Source: Collybiopsis luxurians FD-317 M1 (lineage: Eukaryota; Basidiomycota; Agaricomycetes; Agaricales; Omphalotaceae). Taken from it: DNA of 64,000 nucleotides. Position numbers and translations under genes: made by a program. Under the pieces are notes generated by a model. That model made no database searches and was not told the DNA's origin. It was given only the letters and a program-made list of their open reading frames with translations. The stretch is taken from NCBI GenBank assembly GCA_000827265.1, contig KN834764.1:1-64000 (forward strand), given 5' to 3'. Positions 48,988-60,729 of the stretch are shown here, one piece after another (positions within the stretch are counted from its first letter, which is position 1; each line of letters begins with the position of its first letter).

Positions 48988-50589
48988 TGAAAGAGATATA
49001 TTGCGTGAGATTGAACTACTGTATAGAATGAGTAGTATTTTCGCCTGTATTAGGGTCGTTTAGAGTAGATTCTAGGTCAATTATGTGTGTTCTATCTTCG
49101 TTTTGCTGCCAGGCGAGTTGGTGTCGGGAAGATCCGGTTCAATCGTCAGGTTTATCGATGCGTAATGACGCCAATATAAGGCGCAGTAGTGAAAGAATAG
49201 TGCCAAGTCAGATCTCAACGAAGTAAGAATCATCTTGACTTCAACTTTGGGTGTATACTCAAAAGTTGAACATTGGACTCTAACGCATATACCTTTTTAC
49301 ATCTTACCGGTACCTTTGACTCGTGATCCTAATTCAACAAAGTTTGCAAGTTAGCCTATTTTTTATGCATGGTTCTTGAATATATTCTCCTCGTATCTAC
49401 AGCTTGCAGGGTCTTCTTGCTAAACCGTAGTTTTTCCGGACTCATACAGGCTTTTACGCGTAGAGTATAGATATAGACATGTCAGATGTTGTTGTAATAT
49501 TGAAAAAATGATCCAGGGAGTTATGGAATGGGAGATATTTTACACGAACCTCAGATCAAATTTTTGATTACAAAAACGAAAGAATATTGGTTAGTGTACG
49601 GAAGCGGACGTTGTATGTATTTGTAAATTAAGCGCCCTTATGAAGGGCTGTGCTCTATAAGCGCCGACTCTTTCGCCATCAAGCGTATCCCTTCAATGTG
49701 TGTCTCTCTTGCGTTATTCCTTCAAACAATGGCACCCAAATCGTCTTCGAATGGCTCTAACTTGGAAAATGCTCGAACTTTGCTGCAATCACTCCACTGA
49801 AGTTGTACCTAGTTTCCTGTACCAGTCTGTCCCAAGCCCAATTTCTGGCCAGCGAAGCCGAAGGAAGATTTCTCTAACAAACGAAATACACGAGTCATGA
49901 GTTAGACGGAGCGTGTCGACTTACAGCCATAGCAATAATGCCCTATGGTGAGATTCCTCGACAACTACCCCTTTGAAGAAGCCTCGTTTGCGCTACGGGT
50001 ATTCCTGGAACGGCTGGAAGTCCATTCTTCGTCGGTGACGCATGTGAGCGTTTACTCAGAAATTTTCCTGGAACGGTGTAACAGACCCTGCTTGTCCAAG
50101 TATGTTTAAGTCTTCTCTACACCTCGCCCTAACACTGAACAGGTCACTCTTATTTCTTTGGCCCCACGTATGATCCACCCTCTCCTTCTCCTTCCCTTCG
50201 TCGTAGAGCTACTAAAAACACTCAGTGACTCACAACCCCGCTGGTGGCCTGAAAGATTTCTGCCGGCATTGCGCATTCGAAATCATCTCATACATCTTAC
50301 TATACACAGTTCGAACACGAGACAGACAACTATTACTTTGATCGTCCCTTCTCTATCATTTCCTTGGCTCTAAAATTGTTACAAAGCTATACTTACTACT
50401 CTCGGCGTTGTAATTTCACAGTTATGTAGTCGCATATACTTGCATTTATTACAAGATCTTGAATCTCAACGCGTCTCAAAACACGTACCTTACCACATCG
50501 ACCAGGGCGCCATTCAGAGCTTGACTTCTTACCGCCATCTACTGCTTTTCTTTCCTTCTTTATTTATCTCGCCGAGCCTAGCATTCTTG
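48988..50589. other. Intergenic region with relic repeat R2b
   Basis: The first 600 bases hold the 3' flank of the surface protein. The relic R2b follows. 50190-50560 contains no recognisable gene. Confidence 0.5.
49590..50185 (+). pseudogene. Relic repeat R2, copy b (degenerate gene of unknown family)
   Basis: Homologous to 43225-43895 over the blocks listed there. Coding-like pieces include MAPKSSSNGSNLENARTLLQ near 49728, PKEDFSNKRNT near 49860 and SYFFGPTYDP near 50150. They are separated by stops and intron-like gaps (GTATGTTTAAGTC to CTGAACAG). The family is unknown. Confidence 0.55.
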
Positions 50590-51861
50590 ATGCCCGCTGA
50601 AGTAGCTTCAACCTCATCTCCTTCGGGTTCTTTGACCCTGCCGCAGTCCATTCAGCGTGTTTCTCGACGTCTCAAATTACCGTAGGCAAGTCGAAAGTTT
50701 GGTCTTGATGAGCACCTATTGTTTGTCTTAGGACCCGTACCTTGGCTGCTCAATGCGACCGACATCCTAGAAAACACGAGCTTCGCTCATATGTAAACAG
50801 GGTTTTTTTTTGTTCTCCCGTATCAACTCTCAACTAAGCCTTATCACAGTTTGCATAAGGAATTTGTCGCATACGAGAAGTTTATGGCCCCGTCGTCACT
50901 CGAAAAAGCCGGAAAAGCGCAGCTCGTTGACCTGATTACGAAGATAATGAAGGCCAAGTATCCGGACGCGACTTTGTCACATTTTAGGAGCATGGCGACG
51001 GGGTTGTACCTCCCAACAGGGTATGTTTCCTTCTTGAGATGTCATAGGGGTACAGTTATCTCCTTCCCCCGATGTGGATTTTGTCCTACTTTCGTCCGAA
51101 TTGGAGAGTATGCAACAAAAAGCCGTCCTGGACGGTGTCGCGGGAAGTCTCCTGGAATCTGGAATCACGACAAACAGCAAAATTCAGCTGATTTCGAACG
51201 CCCACATCCCTATAATCAAGTTCTCAACATCCCAACATCCCAAGGCGATATATCGGTCGAGGTCTCGACACAGTTCAATTCCTCAATCAATACCAAGACA
51301 AACTCCCCGCCCAAGGAAAAATCGCCTTTCGGGGCTTGATTTTCCTCGTCAAATCGTTCTTCGCATGACTTGATCTCAATGAAGTTTACACGGGGGGTCT
51401 GTCGAGACACGCAATCGTTGTGATGATTATTCAATATCTTCAGCATTCTCCAAGTCGTCGTGGTGTATCTCAGGACAACATTTTCTCTGGTAATGGAGTA
51501 CTGGTTTACGGCTTCTTCTGGTTCCACGCTCGTGTTCTCAATTTCAATATGGCAGGAACGACGGTGATTGGCGAGGGCAGCTTCTTTGACAAGCTGGAGT
51601 GCAACGGAAGGGAAAGTCGACTCTTTATCGAAGATCCAGTCGCACTAGGTGAGTGCTTCAGAATGCCCAAAAAGGAATACGATCTAACCGATTTTGAAAT
51701 ACTCAGATGGTAATGTAGGCGAAAAATCTTGGAAATACATTCAAATCAAACAAGCATTCAAAATCGGTTTTCAGCGGATTGATTCGCAAGCCCTCGCATT
51801 ATCAAGACTTCTCGGCTCCGTCAAAACAGAGCATTTCGAGTGTGGTATCGAGGATATTTGA
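50590..51861 (+). pseudogene. Trf4-type nucleotidyltransferase pseudogene
   Basis: Homologous along its length to the live copy at 57.5-59.7 kb: LHKEFVAYEKFM, KYPDATLSHF, TGLYLPTG, VDFVLLSSELESM, GVAGSLLESGITTNSKIQLIS, GGLSRHAIVVMIIQYLQ and FFDKLECNGRESRLFIEDP. The nucleotide-binding FGS motif has become FRS. The intron acceptor before the catalytic DVD is lost (CCTTCCCCCGATG, no AG at the junction). Stops and frameshifts interrupt the rest, for example after KEKSPFGA. It cannot make an active enzyme. It lies just upstream of the diterpene synthase. Confidence 0.85.
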
Positions 51862-52645
51862 CCCTGTAAAACTGCTATGCTTTTTTTTTCTCCGTTGACT
51901 CCCCATCCCGAATGATGTACGTGAAGAATGTTTCTTGATTCTCGAATACATCCAGCCTCTCATTGATCCTCAGTTCCACAATCGAAGAGCTACGATTTGC
52001 AAAGCCTTTGCAGAAGATGCCTTTATCCTCTTGTCTGGAATACTTCGCGTTACTTAGCCTGTGGCACTCCTCCAAGTTGGGATTCACCCAGGCATAAACA
52101 TTCGTTCCCATCGCTCATGGATTACGTCTTTCTGTTTAATTGTCGGATATGTATTGACACTCCTCTTTTGTATCTGTATATGATTGCCTTGCAGTCTTAT
52201 CAGCCTTGATGTTTGGGTGGTGAGTCCATCCCCTTGTCAATTCACATGTTGTGCCGATGCCTGCCTGTACGGGGCCGAATACTTCCCGGAGCTCACAATT
52301 ACTCATTTATTCCATAACTTCTGTACCTTAGCGTGATGAGTCAGAATGTACGCCTCACAGAGCCGGAAATACCGAATTCGGATTAGTTACATCGATCTTG
52401 GACCATGCCGTGCTTCCTTCCTTCCTTACAATGTCAGAACTCGAGATGGTGGCAATTCGACAAGATCGGAAAAAGACCAATCGGCACTCCCTCAACACTC
52501 CTCCGAAAACTAAACTCCAAGTAGTGGAGTTGCTATTGAGATGGAGATGTTTCGAAAGATCTAAATGGGTTACAATACTGTCGTGTACAGCTGGAACTGG
52601 TCAATAAATATGGACTAGAGGAGGAAGGACTCCCAGCAATTCAGC
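51862..52645. other. Promoter region of the diterpene synthase
   Basis: About 780 bases with no supportable gene. AATAAATATGG near 52604 is AT-rich but not a convincing TATA box at its distance from the ATG. Confidence 0.45.
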
Positions 52646-55612
52646 ATGCATAGCCTAGACTCTAAACCGCTCCTCGACGAAGACGCTAACAATTTACTGA
52701 AGAGTGTCCTTTCACGCTTCAATCCCAGCTATGGCCTTGGCAATATGTCTCCAAGTATCTACGATACGGCCTGGGTATCAATGATTACCAAGGACAGCCA
52801 ATGGCTTTTCCCTGATGCATTCCACTATGTCCTTGGACAACAGGACCCTTCTGGAGGGTGGAAATCATCCTCCATTACAGACTCCATCTCAAACACCCTC
52901 AGCGCATTACTGTCAATGAAACGGCATGAATTGGACGATGCAACGTTGTCTGTTCGTATACGGAATGCCGAGTTATATCTGGCCTCCCAACTAAACTCTT
53001 GGGACGTTTCGAAAGCAGAACGCGTAGGATTTGAGGTCACCATCCCGACGATGCTATCTTTACTTTCAGGGCTGGGCATTGACTTTTCTTTTCCCCAATG
53101 TTCCTATCTCATGCATCTCAATTCTGAGAAACTATTAAAACTCAGCCCGGAGAAAGTATATCAGAGTCGAACTCCCATTTTACACTCCCTCGAAGGGCTC
53201 ATTGGGCATCTCGACTTTAATTGCCTTGCTCATCACAAACGTCATGGCAGCTTCATGGCGTCCCCGAGCTCGACGGCAGCGTACCTCATGTATGCGTCTG
53301 CTTGGGACGATGACTGCGAAAACTATTTGAAAGAGGTACTATCTCGGAGTGAGATCAACGGGAAAGGTTCAGTCCCTTGCGCATGGCCCACCACTTTTTT
53401 TGAGCTTTCGTGGGTGAGTGTCAAGTTCATTACACCCCTTACCTATATTAATCTATGGCCTAGATCGTGTGTAATCTTCACGATGGTGGTTTTGATTTCA
53501 AGAATTTAAACCCAGAATCTGTCTCGGCAGTAGTTGAAATTCTCAAGGAGGGAATTGAGGCAGGCGATGGCGTTGTTGGATTCGGTAAGCTGATCTCCAC
53601 ATTGAATACTTTCAGATCGATCTACTATCTTTCTAGCGATGGACACCGGAGAAGATGCTGATGACAGCTCAAAAGTCCTTACTGCACTACATCATCTCGG
53701 CACTCATAAGTCTCTTGAACCCCTTTGCAAGGCATTTGAGCTTGAATCCCATTTTCAATGCTATCCATATGAACGCAACCCGAGCATGACTGTCCAGTGC
53801 AACATACTCTCTGCACTTCTTGAAGTGGGAGCATCAGAACCAACCAGGGATGAAAAGTTTGCAGAATCTGTACTGAAAGCAGTTCGTTTCATCTCCGAGA
53901 CCTGGTGGACCACAAACAGTGAAATCAAGGATAAATGGGTGTGTTTAATCTCAAGCTAATACTTACATGAACCTAATTCCTGATGATCAGCATGATTCCA
54001 CATATTATGTTTACCTTCTCATCGCGCAAAGCTTATCCAAATTCATGTTGCTGTTCAATCAAGGACACTTTGCTGGTTTCCCCGAAATTCTTGTACAGAC
54101 AAAGACACCGATTGCACTGTTCCAAATCCTGATCAGGATTTTGCAGTCGCAAAAATCAAATGGTTCTTGGGGCTCATGTGAAGAGACCGCATATGCCCTT
54201 CTTGCTCTTACCAAATTAGCTTCCCTTCCCTTCGTCTCCATCATGCGCAATATCATTCAGAAGGCGATTCATTCTGGTTACGACTTTCTACAGCTTGGTT
54301 TAATGGGAAGTCAGGATTCTGAGGATCAGGTCTGCCTTTGGATTGACAAAGTCAACTATCGCATTCCATCCGTTTCCTATTCATATATTCTTGCTGCTCT
54401 TCATGCAGCGGCTAGACCTATCCCTGATTCTGCTTTGGTGACTGGGGAACTTGACCGTCTGATCCATATCCCGGTCAAAAGAGTGTCGGGATTTTTGCAT
54501 TTCTGTCGGAAAATGCCTTTGTTTCAAAACTGTGAGGATTGGCAGCTATTGGGGTATATTGCAGAAGGATATTTGTATATGCCCATTCTGGAGGAGGTTC
54601 GTAAGACCGTGTCTGGTAGGGAAGGTATGCCCTACGCCGAATTTATCCCGTTCGGCTGGACAAGCGCCAACGCAATGCACAAGAAATACTCATGTCCACA
54701 GAACTCTTTTGCTCTCATGAATATGTGTCTGGTTACTGTAAAATCTTTATCACCTTTTTTTTCGTTGATCCTGATTTGTCGTAGTTTCAGATAGACGAAT
54801 TTTTCGACTCCGTGGTTCAAGTTCAAGGGACTCCTGCACTTCCTACCCTTCGAAGAGCGTTGGATAATATATTTAATGCTCTCAACCTCGGTCACGACAT
54901 CAAGTATTTTGACTGTGGGGATGGTCCATACTCCCATATGGTCCAGCACATGCACAAGTACATATCATTTATTCTCAACTATCCAACCTCGCAGAAAGCG
55001 GCTTATTATGACAAAGCTCATCTCAGACAGGAGCTCAAAGCCTTCATTCTTAGTATGATACAACAGGTAGAAGATAATACCATCTACGCCGCTCAATCCT
55101 CTTGGGAAACCGTTCTTAACCCCGCAGCTTCCTACTTAAAGTGGGTGAGGACCCTAGGCGCCGAGAGTGTATCCGGATTATGCGTGTCCTCGCTGTTGAT
55201 CTGCCATCTCTCTCCTGATATTGATGTCTTTCGCACACCGGAGCTCAAGTTCATTGCGCAAGACTGCATCACGCACATGTGTGCAGTCTGTCGCATCTGG
55301 AATGATTGGGGCGGGAGGAAACGGGACGCAGCAGAGCGAAATATCAACGGAATAAACTTCCCCGAGTTTGCGGGTATGACAGAGGTAGAGATTAAAGAGG
55401 AGATGAGACGCATTTCAGATTACGAGCGTCGATGCCTTCATGCTTCGCTTGGAGAATTTCGCAAGAGAGCGAAGGAAGTTATGGGCGACACACAAGGGGA
55501 CAACTTGGCTGATGCATTTGCTTTATTCTTTAATGGTTGCGAAGTGTTCAACGCAATCTATGAGCTGAAAGATATCAGTGCCTGGAGACCTTCGTCGTTA
55601 AATGGACAGTGA
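52646..55612 (+). CDS. Bifunctional labdane-type diterpene synthase (copalyl diphosphate / kaurene synthase-like)
   Basis: Five exons (52646-53413, 53464-53584, 53637-53938, 53991-54731, 54791-55612) join in frame to 917 residues, close to the usual 900-1,000 of fungal CPS/KS enzymes. The N-terminal gamma/beta domains carry SPSIYDTAWVSM and QDPSGGW. The class II active site is DTGEDADDSS, a proper DxDD motif for protonation-driven cyclisation of geranylgeranyl diphosphate. The class I domain carries DEFFD (metal binding) and NDWGGRKRDAAERNINGINFPEF, the second metal motif in its fungal form. Both active sites thus look intact, so one protein should turn GGPP into a cyclic diterpene. Ent-kaurene is the obvious guess; a different skeleton, as in the pleuromutilin cyclase group, is possible. 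No GGPP synthase or P450 lies in the window. Confidence 0.93.
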
Positions 55613-57563
55613 CCTAATGTATAATACCAGATGCGAGCAAATATCCCGTCCTCGAATGTCCGATTTCAGTATCTCATAGACCATTAGTTCTACTCTACAG
55701 TCGACGAGCTGAAATGCAGGCGGCTTTTGAAGACGGCGCATTTACCACTGTTCCGTCTGGTACTATTTCCAGTGATAATTAGCAATATCGAAGTCCTTCA
55801 GCTTTATCGGCTCTCTTTCCGCCCGCCGTGCATTCACTATCTTCGTTCGCTCATGAATGGACTTGATGTTTTATTATTTGTAAATCTGGATTCTGTATCA
55901 TGATCAGCCTCCTCGCTTTGTGTTCGTATATGGCAGGATATTCAGTCTCGACGTGCTTAAATGTTTCGATGATGAGTTCACATTTTCCCTATTGCCCTAG
56001 ATAGTAGAAGGAGTGAATGTGTCAGATGCCGAGCTAAGAAATGACTCTCGGCATCAACGTCCAGCGGAAAGAGATGGAAGCTATTTGCTTCCTTGCAACC
56101 GCTCCTCACAGTCATCTCGCCCCCCCCTCACCTAGCGTCGAGTCGACGAGCAATCTTTTGCTACACGAAATGGAAAATTTTTGATGGTGTTTCGATTCAA
56201 TATTCAATATCCAATTCTTTGAACTTGAATCAATGTAGCGTTTTGTGTTCTCAACCGCCCCATGCTTAGACATTTCTGCATGTTGACTAGTTCACAGAGG
56301 CCTCTTCGGGTGCCAACTCCATACTGTTGCTCACATTGCAGTCGTCTTTTGCCTGTTTTTCTTCCAGCTTCGCAAGAGGATGCAATCGCTTGAGAAGAGT
56401 TTACTACCATTGCGAAAACATTACCAGTTAGATGTCAAGGTATTACAGGTGCGATCAGGGTACATGGGTTTTCGCGTCTATTCATCTTATGAGCCAAAAA
56501 GAGGTGGTCTGGTGACATGCGGATAGAATTAGTATAGTAGTGAGACTAGGAGCAGGTAGAACCATGGTAGGAATGCTTTTAAAAAGTGAACTGACAATCC
56601 TCGATGAGGGTCAATGATGCCTGAGCAACTCATCGGGATTCTGTCTGTGCAGCGTTCGGGTCAAACAGGCGGCCCTATCCTGGTAGACACCTCTTGCTGA
56701 GCTCAAGAGATCTGCATATCCAAAGGTTACAAGTAACCTTCCATCGACAATGCAGATTACCAGTCGTCGTGATAGAGCCCGGACCCTAGGGGACCTGCAG
56801 AGCACATACTAGATAGTGGCACGCTGCAGGTTGTCTGGTTCACTTACTATGTGAGTGCTCTAACTCCCAAGTAAGCATTGAACTTGCTGCACCAGAAATG
56901 ACGATCACTCTGCAATGTACGGTGTAATCTTGTACGAAAGACAAAATTGTGGGTCATTTCAGTATTATACAAGGTACCGAAAATCTCCATGCTAGATCAT
57001 TTCTTCATGCGTATACTATGCGGCTAATTTTGAGCCTAAAAAGGGTGCCCTAGATCGCATATGAGGAGGTCTGGGCTTGGTACAGGAGGATAGAGGAGTT
57101 ACCTTATAAAAGGGATGGTGTAGGCGAGGGGTAAGAATTTCAAGGAGATTGTTGATAAATAAGATTTGAATGGAGCCAACAGGCCTGGATAAAGTGCATA
57201 TAGCTGTGTATGCGTGATGCCCAAACGGGTTTGAGATTGTAATCCGAAAGTTGAGGACACCGTTAAGCTTACATGCTAAGTACTTGATATTTGTTCCGTG
57301 GCATAGTGCACGGAATGCAAAAACTCCTAATATGCGGAACTGAAGGTTCTCCCAGACTCCTCTAGCTCTGCGATTGGACGAGTTCGATAAAATTTGCATA
57401 TGTATATTAGGCGCTCGTCGAAATGCAAACAAACATTGGATAAACAATGGCTGTGGCGCCAGAAAGTCTAACCCTTCTTTCCTCCTTTCTTTCTCGCCCT
57501 ATCCACGTGCACCGCTGTCCCAGATAACCCTCCCACATTTTTATACCTGCGTCACGAACGCTG
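55613..57563. other. Intergenic region between diterpene synthase and Trf4-like gene
   Basis: No recognisable gene. Around 56490-56580 there is weak similarity to repeat R1 (GCCAAAAAGAGGTGGTCTGG, TAGTAGTGAGACTAGGAGCA), suggesting a third, very decayed copy. I would not call it without alignment. Confidence 0.4.
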
Positions 57564-59720
57564 ATGTCCTCTTCCGAGAGTGTTCCCTCGGTAAATCAGC
57601 TCTCGCTCACACTTGGCCCATGCTAATTCAGGCAATTCGTCTCGTGGCCAGACTGCGATACCTCCTTCCAAAGCGAGCCAAGATGCTAAAAGCGATGTTT
57701 ACAGGAAGAAGAGATGCGCTCTGGTAGACCCTAATATGGTAAGAAATGCTACGATCTGAGCTGAAAATATTTCGCTTATCTCGTCATAGAGGGATAACGT
57801 CGGTACTCTCCTGTTTTTCTCTATTGAGACTGATTCTGCCATCCAGGACTTCATTCCTCATCAATCGAAGAAGGCTCGTGTTGATCGTCAGCCTTCTCTC
57901 AACCATAAACTTAAGCCTGTCCGCGGACCAAACATCAGGTTTACTGTTCCAAAAATATTTAGAGTGGGTGTCCCGTGTTTTCACGCGAGGGAATAGTTTT
58001 GATTAAACTCTGCCTCAGAACCCCGGATGGCAGGGTATCACTCATCTCAATCACCCTGGTATGATGTCGGACTGGCAATCTTTTCCCCAAGACACTGACT
58101 CGGAACAGCGCGGTTCCACTTCTTTTATCCTGCCAGAGCTAGACCAGCGATTCCAGCTTCCGCATTCACTGCGAAACATCACCTCTCGCTGCTAACTCGC
58201 CGTCTGAAAATTCCTACCGATCTCCCATCCCAGTCACAAGTACCAGATTCTTCAACTACTCAGGCTTTTTTGACCACTCCTGCAGCCATAAACACAGACG
58301 AAGATACTAAAGTTGGCCCTCTTCACGACGGCGAGTATCGTTTTAATCAAGGAAAGATACATACTTATAAGTTATTCCCTAATTAGGACCTGTTCCTTGG
58401 GACGTTCCGGACATTTTCAGCAGCAAGAATCCTGTTGACATGTAATCTCGTTCTTTTCTCCTAGTCTATTCATTTTTAATCGAGCCTCTTCAAAGCCTTC
58501 ACCATGAATTTCTTTCATATCTAAACTATATGTCTCCGACCGAAACCGAGGCAGCCGTCAGAACGCAGGAGATCGCTACGATCTCTAACGCTATCAAGAG
58601 CAAGTATCCTGATGCCACTGCCCATCCATTTGGAAGTTTCGGTACGAATTTGTACCTACCTTGCGGGTTTGTTTCCTTTCAAAGTACCATGATGGTGTCG
58701 CTCACGCTCTCGCAGCGATTTGGATCTGGTTATAATTTCTCCAACTCTCGACGCATTGGATCAAGACCTCATGCTACGGGATGTCGCCTCTTGCCTTGTT
58801 CGATCTGGAGTGACCACGGATGACAAGATACAAATCATTTCCAAGGCACTTGTCCCAATCCTCAAATTTACCACATCGCTAAGCAATATCTCGGTCGACA
58901 TTTGCTTCAACATGCAGAATGGTTTACATGCAGTCAAATTCGTAAACACCTACAAAAATGGACTATCAGCTTCAGGCAAACTCGCTCTTCGAGGTCTTGT
59001 GTATCTTCTTAAGGCTTTTTTTACCCACCATCATCTGAATGAAGTCCGGACTGGAGGTCTCAGCAGCTATGCAATTGTACTACTGGTGATACGTTTTTTA
59101 CAACATTTACCGCGCTGCCGCAAAGTTCTTCAAGATCAGATTTTTGCCCATTTCGGGACACTCGTTTTTGATCTTTTCGAATTCTATGCTACTGTTCTCA
59201 ATTGGGATATTGCAGGTATGACGGTCGTCGACGAGGGCAGATTTTTTGTCAAGTTGAACTATCCAAACGCAAAGCGAACTCGTCTTTATATTGAAGACCC
59301 TATTAACCGAGGTGAGTAGTATTCCTGAATCCCGGACGACAGAATATGTGAAGTGTGCGATACTTAGATAATAATATTGGCGAAAAATCCTTCAAATTTT
59401 GGCCGATTTACTATGCTTTCAAAAATGGCTACAATAAGCTCCTTTCGCAATCGGAGATGTTGTCAAATCTGCTATACCGAGCCAGTATCGAGGGAATTAC
59501 CGCTGTACAGGCCGGATCATCTCTTCCACCTTATCAATTGGGATTTATCAGTCTGCTTGCTCCACCTTCCGATAAGGTAAGCCTGTATTTCTGACGACCC
59601 ACCTTTACCTGGCCACTAACTGCCCAATTCTAGTTCTATGAACAGAGAGCCAAGGTCTGCAACGCATATGGACAAGGCCCCTCGGCAAATAGTTCCAGCA
59701 ATGACTCGAGCTCCGATTAG
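57564..59720 (+). CDS. Trf4/Cid1-type non-canonical nucleotidyltransferase (poly(A) or poly(U) polymerase)
   Basis: The catalytic palm carries FGSFGTNLYLPCG and, after an intron, DLDLVIIS, giving the GS motif and the first two metal-binding Asp residues. The third Asp is probably in ISVDICFNMQNGL. The helical PAP-associated part follows (KLALRGLVYLLKAFF, GGLSSYAIVLLVIRFLQHLPR, VLNWDIAGMTVVDEGRFF, RLYIEDP). The C-terminus ends NSSSNDSSSD. Trf4 proteins add short 3' tails to nuclear RNAs for exosome decay; this one is shorter and more diverged than canonical Trf4. The 5' end is unresolved: coding-like exons run from about 57610 (ASQDAKSDVYRKKRCALVDP) through 57788-57960 and 58020-58380, but I could not fix the start. 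The coordinate given is the nearest ATG. A dead duplicate sits at 50.6-51.9 kb. Confidence 0.75.
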
Positions 59721-60729
59721 TCCTTCAGAAGGATTCCCAATCTGACTTCTCGCTACCTTGTCTATCTACTTCTACTCATCGTCGTTCCCTCATGTATGGA
59801 CTTTTTCTCTCTCTTTCGTCATTAATTTGTCTATTCCCTTTCGGATTTGTATTTGTATTTGATTGCGCTGTAGTTGTAACAATCTCAATGTATTGACCAT
59901 TTGGGCGGCGACTTCATACCCTAGCGCAGGCTCGAACCCAGAATGAAACCTAAGGTCATTCCAATGTTCGACGAACGTCTTTTACTGTCAACGTACCTCT
60001 CTTGACATCTCACTTTCAAAAAGAATGACCTTAGGAATGGTTGACGTAGCTTTTCTGCTGGGGATAGCGACACCTTGAGGATGCACTTCAATTGCTATTG
60101 GCTCAATCTTTGTTCACCAACAACGTCATTCACACCAAAACCATTGGGTTGCCATAATTTCTCTTTAAGTCTAGCGCCGTCAATTAAGTGGGATTACAGA
60201 TACGAGCCAGTGTTGCTGATTGATATAATTTATTACTAAGTTTCTCGAGGAGTTCTCACACAACCCTCTCGCTGACAAGCCCTTTCACGAAGGTTACAAA
60301 TTTCCGTCGAGCAGAATTGGCTTTGTGATCAGGATAAGTGTAATTCGAGTGTAATAACGATTTGTGTTTCTAGACATCCGAAATGGATTATATACATGTT
60401 TCTGGACTAAAATGATCCAGTTCGTCGAAATCCTACATTCCAAACGCCGTTTTCGCTCGACAAATATTTATAACCTTCAAGTGAGCCTATTAAATGCTAG
60501 TAAATTTGTTTATAAGTAGAGTAAGTAGGCTGAAGTCAGCGTTAAGATCTATGATGAGTAATTAAAACTGCAATCCAAATAGGGCAAAAACCTTTCTGTT
60601 TACTCTGGGTTGGTAATGCGACTGGTTTCAATCGCTATAAAGGCAGCAATGTCGCAAATGACAACAACATCTTCATTCGTAATCTAGCCTCACTCGAACC
60701 AATTACTTTCTACGCAAACTACATCGGCC
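59721..60729. other. Intergenic region upstream of the reductase
   Basis: No supportable gene. The AT-rich part near 60340-60560 is followed by the reductase promoter. Confidence 0.5.
60635..60642 (+). promoter_or_regulatory. TATA box of the reductase gene
   Basis: CTATAAAG lies about 90 bases before the start codon at 60730. This fits a fungal core promoter with a short leader. Confidence 0.55.

Noticed and set aside
56490..57000. Possible third copy of repeat R1 upstream of the live Trf4-like gene
   Set aside because: Matches are short and not all in the same order as in R1a and R1b.
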